Positions 57,575 to 64,000 of a stretch of 64,000 nt of DNA are shown here, one piece after another. Position numbers and translations under genes: made by a program. The DNA is from JAJCYL01 sp963664285 (GTDB lineage Bacteria > Bacteroidota > Bacteroidia > Cytophagales > Cyclobacteriaceae), in the NCBI GenBank assembly GCA_963664285.2, contig CAXXNX010000068.1, positions 76,120 to 140,119 on the forward strand, written 5' to 3'. Below the pieces are notes generated by a model. The model saw only the letters and a program-made list of their open reading frames with translations, searched no databases and had not been told where the DNA came from. Numbering within the stretch: position 1 is the first letter of the stretch; each line of letters begins with the position of its first letter.

Positions 57575-58369
57575 TCAATATACCTCCAATTTGAACTGGT
57601 CAGAATCCAAGAAGAAGGCAAATCTCTTCCGAAAAGCAGCCATTTCATCATAATTCAAACTAAGAGTTTCAATTATCTCATCTTCTTCATTAAAAAAAAG
57701 CCTTTCTCCCTTGTAATTATATACAGCAGAATGACCCAGGTAGTTGTGTCCCTCTTCATCGTTTCCCACCCTGTTCACCCCGATGCAATAGCTTAAATTT
57801 TCAATAGCCCTACCGGTTAAGAGCCCGTCCCATGCATTTACCCGGGGTGCCGGCCAATTGGCTACAAAGACAAGAACGTCGTAGTCTAATCGGCCATGAT
57901 GGTAAGTATTTCTGGTCCATACCGGAAACCTAAGATCATAGCATATCATTGGACAAATCTTCCATCCCTTCAAGTCAAACACCAGCCGATCTCGCCCGGG
58001 AGCATAAGTTTCATGCTCACCAGCCATTCGAAAAGGATGGCGCTTGTCATACTCGAAGAAGTTGCCATTTGCCGACATAGCGATCAAGCGATTAAAATAC
58101 TTAGTACCCTCCTTGACAATAAAACTGCCCATGACGGTCGCTTTACTTTGGGCCGCCTGTTGCTTCATCCATTTAAAAGTTTTGTAATTCATTGGCTCCG
58201 CAAGTTGAGCCGCGTTCATGGAAAAGCCTGTAGAAAACATCTCCGGAAGGATTATAAGATCTGTTGGTTCTTTAATCGTCCATAATTTCTCTTCAAACAT
58301 GGCCAGATTTGCATCACTATCTTCCCAATGCAGCGCTGATTGAATTAACGTTATCCTTAAATCTTGCAT
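57575..58369 (-). CDS. Nitrilase-superfamily omega-amidase
   Basis: A 264-aa cytoplasmic hydrolase. The Glu43-Lys109-Cys143 triad is intact (LPEMFSTGF, YDKRHPF, MICYDLRFP). It overlaps the aminotransferase gene by 13 bp. Paired with such an aminotransferase, it should deamidate alpha-ketoglutaramate or ketosuccinamate, removing the product of glutamine-dependent transamination. Confidence 0.9.
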   Translation of the reverse strand: MQDLRITLIQSALHWEDSDANLAMFEEKLWTIKEPTDLIILPEMFSTGFSMNAAQLAEPMNYKTFKWMKQQAAQSKATVMGSFIVKEGTKYFNRLIAMSANGNFFEYDKRHPFRMAGEHETYAPGRDRLVFDLKGWKICPMICYDLRFPVWTRNTYHHGRLDYDVLVFVANWPAPRVNAWDGLLTGRAIENLSYCIGVNRVGNDEEGHNYLGHSAVYNYKGERLFFNEEDEIIETLSLNYDEMAAFRKRFAFFLDSDQFKLEVY

Positions 58370-59502
58370 AGAATTTCGGCTGCCTTTTCTAGCGTTTCGT
58401 CAGTTTTAGCAAAACAGAAACGGAGTACATGATTGTCATGTTGATCATGATAAAATGCTGAGATCGGTATACTTGCCACACCATTTTCTTTAGTCAGTAG
58501 TTCTGCCATCTCGTAGTCGCCTTTATTTGAGATTTCATGATAGGTCATTAATTGGAAATAAGTTCCATAGCTTGCTATAGGTTCAAATCTAGATGATTTC
58601 GTTAGCTCTTGGAAGAGGTCCCGCTTTTTTTGATAAAAAGGAGCTACTTCCTCATAATTCTGAGAGTCAGAGAGAAAGTCTGCCAGGGCCCACTGAATTG
58701 GGGTATTCACACTAAAATTGAGAAATTGATGTATTCTTCTAATGTCATCAGTAATCTCCGGTGAAGCGATGGCATATCCAATCTTCCAACCGGTAGCGTG
58801 AAATGTTTTGCCGAAAGAAAATACTGCAATAGAACGCTCCATAAGAGCAGGATACTTCAAAATACTCTCATGCGGTTTTCCATCATATATGATGTGCTCA
58901 TAAACCTCATCGCTCAAAATATAGGTTCCAAATTTCTCAACGATGTCAGATAATCGGTTGAGATCATTCTCAGATAGAACTGCGCCGGTAGGATTGTGGG
59001 GTGTATTAATGATTATCATCCGGGTTTTGGAGCCGACAACATCATGAACTTCATCCCAGGGTATCGAAAAATCCGGGTACCGCAACTTGATCCTTTGAGG
59101 AATGCCTTTATTTAAGAGAACCACTGGTTCGTAACTGTCGTAGGCAGGCTCAAATATCACTACCTCATCCCCAGGATGTATAAGGGCAGTAATTGCGCAA
59201 TAGTTGGCTTCAGTTGCCCCTCCTGCAATAGTTACGCAATCCGAAGGGTTAACCTTGAAGCCATAGGTGTGGTCAATTTTTTGCGCAATTCTTTCCTGCA
59301 ATAATGGCACACCTGGCATTGGCGCATATTGATTTTTACCAGATAGCATTTGTTGATGAATTCCCTCGATCAGTGTTTTCGATACTTCGAAATCCGGAAA
59401 TCCCTGGGATAGATTAATGGCTCCAAAATCATGAGCCATTTTTGACATTACAGTAAATATGCTTGTCTCTGTGTTTGGCAACTTTGATTGAATAGCAGTC
59501 AT
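58357..59502 (-). CDS. Class I/II aminotransferase, methionine-type
   Basis: A 381-aa pyridoxal-phosphate enzyme. The PLP Lys is in SFGKTFHATGWKIGY, and NTPHNPTGAV and SDEVYEHI are the usual cofactor motifs. The N-terminus SKMAHDFGAINLSQGFPDF matches the YbdL/KAT-like subgroup that uses methionine or glutamine. Translational coupling with the omega-amidase supports a glutamine transaminase-omega-amidase pair for methionine salvage. Confidence 0.9.
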   Translation of the reverse strand: MTAIQSKLPNTETSIFTVMSKMAHDFGAINLSQGFPDFEVSKTLIEGIHQQMLSGKNQYAPMPGVPLLQERIAQKIDHTYGFKVNPSDCVTIAGGATEANYCAITALIHPGDEVVIFEPAYDSYEPVVLLNKGIPQRIKLRYPDFSIPWDEVHDVVGSKTRMIIINTPHNPTGAVLSENDLNRLSDIVEKFGTYILSDEVYEHIIYDGKPHESILKYPALMERSIAVFSFGKTFHATGWKIGYAIASPEITDDIRRIHQFLNFSVNTPIQWALADFLSDSQNYEEVAPFYQKKRDLFQELTKSSRFEPIASYGTYFQLMTYHEISNKGDYEMAELLTKENGVASIPISAFYHDQHDNHVLRFCFAKTDETLEKAAEILCKI

Positions 59503-59574
59503 GCGACCTAAAGTTAGAAAGAATCCATCTAGATCAATTACCGTAAAAAGAAGAATTGATCTTATTTTTAGCCC

Positions 59575-59844
59575 ATGTTCAGTTTTTTTAAAAAGAAGAA
59601 AGAGCCCAAAAAACCTCCGTTGGTTGATCTCGATCAGAACCCCTTGCAGGACGGAGATATGGTAGAGTGTTTGCGCTATGAAATGGGGTTGAGTAGAGTG
59701 ATTGGGACCGAAGATGGTATCGAGTACAAATCAATCGCTACCGGCAAAAAGGAGAGTTGGGTACGGATGATAGACGCTTCAACGGAGTTTCAGAAAGTGA
59801 GAAAAGTTACAGAAGAGGGTGACACCAAAGATCCGGACAAGTGA
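59575..59844 (+). CDS. Small hypothetical protein
   Basis: An 89-aa protein with a Lys-rich start (FKKKKEPKKPP), a short beta-rich centre (MVECLRYEMGLSRVIGTEDG) and an acidic end. It is divergent from the aminotransferase with 72 bp between starts. No family is recognised. Confidence 0.55.
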   Translation: MFSFFKKKKEPKKPPLVDLDQNPLQDGDMVECLRYEMGLSRVIGTEDGIEYKSIATGKKESWVRMIDASTEFQKVRKVTEEGDTKDPDK

Positions 59845-60213
59845 CACCATGCAGATTTTCGAAATTCGAAAAGTTAAATGTCAAACTTTTTGCCTTAACC
59901 CCCACATGATCATTCTGGATAATTACCCACCTTCCTGACCAGGTAAGCAGGAAACTTTTGCTTCTACAAAGCTCTCTAGTTAATATTTTTGTTCATCAAT
60001 GGTTTGGCTAAAAATAAGCGATAGCGACCCGCAGGGTTATTTTTAGGTTTTGTTGTGCCTTCGTGCTTTTCATTCTTTTTTATTTTTCAGTTGTCCGTGG
60101 GCATTTTTAATAATTTCTTTTGTTGGGCTGAGCAGGCACACTCTTTGGCTGGCTTTGGCTTGTGGGTGGCTCCGAGCGACCAGCCAATGTGTGTGCGCTG
60201 TGAATTACAATGT
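59845..60213. other. Long T-rich intergenic region
   Basis: I see no gene. An inverted pair TTGGCTGG (60145-60152) / CCAGCCAA (60180-60187) with a 27-nt loop, and G/T-rich sequence around it, are the only structures. Both short frames here look like shadows. Confidence 0.5.
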
Positions 60214-63200
60214 TCATCTCTCAAAGTACAATTCGGGTAAAATAATTTTAATCTCCTGTTCTTCACCCTCTTTTTTCCAATAGACAATGAAATTCACTTT
60301 TGCCTTTTTCAATTCATACCCTTTTTTCCTCATTCCTCCAATTGAAGTTATGCAGTGTTGAGAAAATTTCAAAACTGATTGCCCATTGGAGTTCAAGCAT
60401 TCATCACCGTTTAACACTAAATCGTCCCCACTTTTCAGTGTTGAAATTAAATGTTGTCTTCTACTGAAATAATCTAACCAAATATCCTTGTAGGTGAGGT
60501 GCATTGCCAATTCATTTGGTGGCGAGTGAACTTCTTTATTATTAATTCTTTCCAGTCCTTCAATAGTGATGCCGTCAAAGTAATTTCCGTTCAAATGAAT
60601 CGTTAAGTTTTGCTTTGCTCTTGTCATGGCAACATATAATTGCCGTTTGGTTGCGTCAGTTGCAGGATTAATGTTTTCGAGCATCAGAAAAACATTGTCA
60701 AATTCTTTCCCCTTTGCTTTATGTATGGTCGAAACAAAAATGGTTTCTCCGTTTTCGTAGAAGAAATCTTCAAGTTTGGATTCACGAATGAACACCTCTA
60801 AATCTGATTTGTATTTTTTCTTCGGATTCGTTGCCTCAAAATTTTGAATAATGTTGTTGCATATTTCCAGTTTTGAACTGTTGCGAAACTTATTCACTAA
60901 TTCTCGTTTAGCATTGACCCATACTTGATCACTAATGATGAAAATGTCATTTGATAAATCCAAGTGACTTAAAAAGAAACGGACTTCACACAGATTGTAT
61001 AAGTTGAATTCATCATTTGTCTGAATCAATTTTGCCTGCATTCTGTTTTTCAACAGTAGCCCTGTTATTTGTAGCGCTTCTTCATTTGTTTTTGTCAGGA
61101 CACAGGTTGTTCCAGTGAGTTCAGATGAAAGAATTTCAGACACCAATGGAGCAATAAGATTATCGCTTTGATAGTGAACTATTTTTATTTTCCCAAGGCC
61201 TATCTGGGTTGCAACGATGGGGGTTTCCTTCAAGCGGTTGTGAATCGTTTTGACAAACTCGTTTGTGAATTCTACTAAATTGATTTTACTCCTGTAATTC
61301 TCAATTAATTCATGTTTAGTTGCTTTCTTTTCTTCAATGAACTGAGCTAAATGCTTTGCACTTGCTCCCCTGAATTCATAAATATTCTGATCATCGGCCC
61401 CAACCGAAATCACTCTCATATCTTCGTTCTGTTCCATCAGGGTATTAATCAATGCAAATTCATCAGCATCCATGTCTTGTGCTTCATCAATCACTAAAAC
61501 AGTTTTTGTGATTCTATTTGTTTCTACTTCTCCATTTTTGATTTTTTCAATTGTCATTTGGAGAATTTCGTCTGACTTCTCTAAACTTCCAACCTTGCCT
61601 AATAAATCAAAACAATAGGAATGAAAGGTTTTTATCTCAATGTAGTTAGCGGCATTTCCAATGAGAGTAAGCAGCCTTTTTTTGAATTCGGTCGCTGCTG
61701 CTCGCGAAAAGGTTACCATTAAAAGCTGTTCGTGCTTTACATCTTCCATCAAAAGCAAGGAAGCCAATTTATGAACCAGAACTCTTGTCTTTCCACTTCC
61801 CGGTCCGGCAGCAACGACTATGTATTTTGTTTCATTGTCTTTTATGATCTGTAATTGTGTTGGGGAAAGCTCCCCAAATAACTGTTTGAACTTAGTGGGA
61901 GTCATTTTGAGTCTAAGGTCATCCAGTTTACTTCCCGGAAAATATTTTTTGAGAAAGGAATTATAATTCAATTGAAAATAATCATCTACAAATTGCAAGG
62001 CTCCTTTGTAGTCCTCTATCATTCTTTTGGCGTATTCACCTGCAATATGAATTTGCTGAACCTTATTTTCGTAAAACTGATTTAGCTTATGGTAATCTTC
62101 ATTTTTATACCTTTTCTTATTATCTTGTTCTATTCTGTCAATAGTTAAGCGATTATAGACAACTAAAAATCCTCCTTCAATCTTTATTGCTTCAATTCTT
62201 GAAAGATAGAAGAGTGCATCCTCAATGTCATCAATTGTAATCTGAATTTCGAATAGTTTCGGTTTCTTTTCGTACTCTTCTTTCAATTCGTGAACCGAAA
62301 ATTCAACCAATACTTCTTCTTTTCCGATTTCACCTTCGACAGTATTGACGTTGCTTTTGCCGTAAAGTAACTCAACGATAAATCTTGCCAGCTCATAGCG
62401 CTTTTCTAATTTCTCTTTTAACGTTTCTTTCGGCTGATTGGACAGAACAACCACATGATTTTTGGAGTACTCTTGATTGTGTCGTTTAATCCAATTTTTA
62501 ATAGCCCAAAAATTGATAATGGTTTTTAACTTGTTCGGGCTAACATTTTTACATCCCTCTTCTTCGGCTTGTTCATTCAGCTCTTTTATATGGTATGTTT
62601 TTTCTTGTTCCCCAAATATTGGTAAGAGAAAGTTCTCAATCTTGCTGAATGTTTCAACAATATCTAACGAGCGATTTTTGTTTTCACCTTTTTTAATGAA
62701 TGCGGTTAAATCCTTTGCATCTGCCAAAATGTTTTCTTCCCGAAGTAGATTCACAATGTTAATTACCTCTGATTTAACAATTCCTAAATGGTCAGAGATG
62801 TAGTCTATTCGTGATTCTGCCACCTCATCGTTTGATTTCTTCCGACTTTTACTTGAAAAAAGTTTCTTGATAATTCGGATTCCCTTTTCCTTTTGTTTTT
62901 CTTCAAATCTCTGTGAAGCATTGATTCTATCAATAGTCTCCTGTGCATTTTTAGCCAGAATGCTGTTTGCAAAAACGCGGGGCATGTTTTGTCCTCTTTT
63001 CAAGTAACCGGCATCTTCTAGAGCAGCTATTGCCGTTGTAACTCTTGTCTCTATTTCAATAACATTATCATCCCATCCCGCTTTTCGTGCAATTTCTAAA
63101 GCTGAGTTTGAAACTGTAGAACGAAACCTTGTTATACTTTTTATGGCTTTCCAAACCTGCTGGATTTCCTTAATGCTCAGTTTGGTTTGATTTAGTAATA

Positions 63201-64000
63201 TGAAATGCTTGCCAAGATCTTCCTCATTGAACAGCACATAACATTCTGCCGTAATCTTCTCATCTCGGCCCGCTCTTCCTGCTTCCTGAATATAGTTTTC
63301 AAGAGAATCGGATATTTCATAATGAATTACCATTCCTACATCTTTCTTGTCAACGCCCATTCCAAATGCAGAAGTGGCAACCATGATCGGTACGTCACCT
63401 GAAATGAACGCATTTTGATTAGCTGTTTTCTCCTGTACATCTATTTTGCCGTGATATGGTTTTGCATTGAAACCATCTTTCGTTAATCTCTCTGCAAGAA
63501 CATATGCCTTTCGTGTTCTGGAAACATAAATAATAGTAGGGCAATTCTTCTCTTCAATCAAATCTCGGACTGAATTGTATTTTTCTTCCTCATCTCTTTT
63601 TTCAAATACTTTGTATTGAAGATTGGTTCTCGATTCTTTTGATCGGAAGATTTCCAATTCAATAGAGAGTTTCTCTTTGAAGTAATCCCGAATGTCTTCG
63701 ATAACTTTTTGTTTCGCTGTTGCTGTAAAACAGGATACAGGAATTCCATCTTCAAGATTCTTCTTTTCCTGAATTGATTTGAGAAAATCACCAATGTATA
63801 AATAATCAACTCTAAAATCTTGACCCCAAGAAGAAAAGCAGTGTGCCTCATCAATGACAAATCGAACAATCTTTCTTCCAAGAATCAATCGTTCAATAGT
63901 TTTTGAACGCAATGATTCAGGTGAGATGTAAAGAATAGATGCTGAACCATCTTCAACTCTTTCAAATGATTTTGCTCTTTCAATGGGGTCAAGCATACCG
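60214..64000 (-). CDS. RecQ-UvrD fusion helicase, 5' end beyond window
   Basis: At least 1260 aa; the frame is open past 64000, so the N-terminus (RecQ motifs 0, I and Ia) is missing. The RecQ half shows motif II VIDEAHCFSSWGQDFR (about residue 50 of the visible part) and motif VI YIQEAGRAGRDE (about 240). A middle region of about 450 residues follows, with charged and coiled segments. The second half is a UvrD/Rep-like helicase: AAGPGSGKTRVL near 730, VIDEAQD near 840, GADDQNIYEFRG, VSTIHKAKGKEFD near 1090 and YVAMTRAK. It should unwind DNA in recombination or defence; which one cannot be told here. Confidence 0.92.
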   Translation of the reverse strand, partial: GMLDPIERAKSFERVEDGSASILYISPESLRSKTIERLILGRKIVRFVIDEAHCFSSWGQDFRVDYLYIGDFLKSIQEKKNLEDGIPVSCFTATAKQKVIEDIRDYFKEKLSIELEIFRSKESRTNLQYKVFEKRDEEEKYNSVRDLIEEKNCPTIIYVSRTRKAYVLAERLTKDGFNAKPYHGKIDVQEKTANQNAFISGDVPIMVATSAFGMGVDKKDVGMVIHYEISDSLENYIQEAGRAGRDEKITAECYVLFNEEDLGKHFILLNQTKLSIKEIQQVWKAIKSITRFRSTVSNSALEIARKAGWDDNVIEIETRVTTAIAALEDAGYLKRGQNMPRVFANSILAKNAQETIDRINASQRFEEKQKEKGIRIIKKLFSSKSRKKSNDEVAESRIDYISDHLGIVKSEVINIVNLLREENILADAKDLTAFIKKGENKNRSLDIVETFSKIENFLLPIFGEQEKTYHIKELNEQAEEEGCKNVSPNKLKTIINFWAIKNWIKRHNQEYSKNHVVVLSNQPKETLKEKLEKRYELARFIVELLYGKSNVNTVEGEIGKEEVLVEFSVHELKEEYEKKPKLFEIQITIDDIEDALFYLSRIEAIKIEGGFLVVYNRLTIDRIEQDNKKRYKNEDYHKLNQFYENKVQQIHIAGEYAKRMIEDYKGALQFVDDYFQLNYNSFLKKYFPGSKLDDLRLKMTPTKFKQLFGELSPTQLQIIKDNETKYIVVAAGPGSGKTRVLVHKLASLLLMEDVKHEQLLMVTFSRAAATEFKKRLLTLIGNAANYIEIKTFHSYCFDLLGKVGSLEKSDEILQMTIEKIKNGEVETNRITKTVLVIDEAQDMDADEFALINTLMEQNEDMRVISVGADDQNIYEFRGASAKHLAQFIEEKKATKHELIENYRSKINLVEFTNEFVKTIHNRLKETPIVATQIGLGKIKIVHYQSDNLIAPLVSEILSSELTGTTCVLTKTNEEALQITGLLLKNRMQAKLIQTNDEFNLYNLCEVRFFLSHLDLSNDIFIISDQVWVNAKRELVNKFRNSSKLEICNNIIQNFEATNPKKKYKSDLEVFIRESKLEDFFYENGETIFVSTIHKAKGKEFDNVFLMLENINPATDATKRQLYVAMTRAKQNLTIHLNGNYFDGITIEGLERINNKEVHSPPNELAMHLTYKDIWLDYFSRRQHLISTLKSGDDLVLNGDECLNSNGQSVLKFSQHCITSIGGMRKKGYELKKAKVNFIVYWKKEGEEQEIKIILPELYFER

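Noticed and set aside
60050..60287. Short frames in the T-rich region before the RecQ-UvrD gene
   Set aside because: No start context, hydrophobic by base composition only, and partly antisense to the helicase end.

Overview
ORGANISM. The window looks like the chromosome of a marine or aquatic Bacteroidota bacterium, probably Cytophagales-like. The supporting signs are the low G+C content, a secreted protein with a type IX secretion (T9SS)-like C-terminal region, a Bacteroidota-type promoter (TTTG / TAnnTTTG) in front of tRNA-Phe, a SusC/D-free genome style with a DUF4105 protein, CAP and Ig-like secreted proteins, and a Na+-pumping decarboxylase operon. This assignment is inferred from gene content and not from a marker gene. 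LAYOUT. 0-6.3 kb holds two inverted IS30 copies, an IS1182-type element, a broken PAS gene, a DnaA-domain-IV-like small protein and a radical SAM/SPASM protein. 6.3-12.5 kb is ordinary core genome: ctpA-like protease, hemE, a FecCD/FecE metal-chelate importer and a type II NADH dehydrogenase. 12.5-15.3 kb is an IS1380-type element (TTAA target) with an IS30 nested in it. 15.3-25 kb holds an inositol monophosphatase-like gene, an oadG-oadA-oadB operon, hemJ-sco-cytochrome c, a frameshifted T9SS cargo gene, and an amidase whose signal peptide was cut off by an IS. 25.0-26.5 kb is a strange IS1380/IS30 mosaic. 26.7-32.4 kb is a complete tripartite RND efflux operon. 32.9-41.6 kb is an IS-driven graveyard: IS30, IS1380 twice, IS1595, IS110, and remnants of PadR, AraC, DinB and Ig-like genes. 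41.7-44 kb holds two Fe-S/heterodisulfide-reductase-like genes. 44.1-46.99 kb holds an IS30 that splits the tRNA-Phe promoter and an IS1595 that splits a lipoprotein gene, with clean target duplications. 47-60 kb is mostly core and accessory metabolism: an outer-membrane protein, haloalkane dehalogenase plus a frameshifted amidohydrolase, a CAP protein, ATP-grasp/HD/RDD genes, DUF4105, vanadium haloperoxidase, and omega-amidase plus methionine-type aminotransferase. 60.2-64 kb is a large RecQ-UvrD fusion helicase running off the edge. HOW IT WORKS TOGETHER. The dominant story is recent, repeated transposition by at least five IS families. Five near-identical full IS30 copies differ mainly in a leader hairpin whose two arms change in step. 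IS1380 has its start codon buried in a foldback. IS110 has a structured upstream non-coding region that is a candidate bridge RNA. These IS have broken or truncated many neighbours. Many genes also carry single-base indels, and some of these may be uncorrected sequencing errors.
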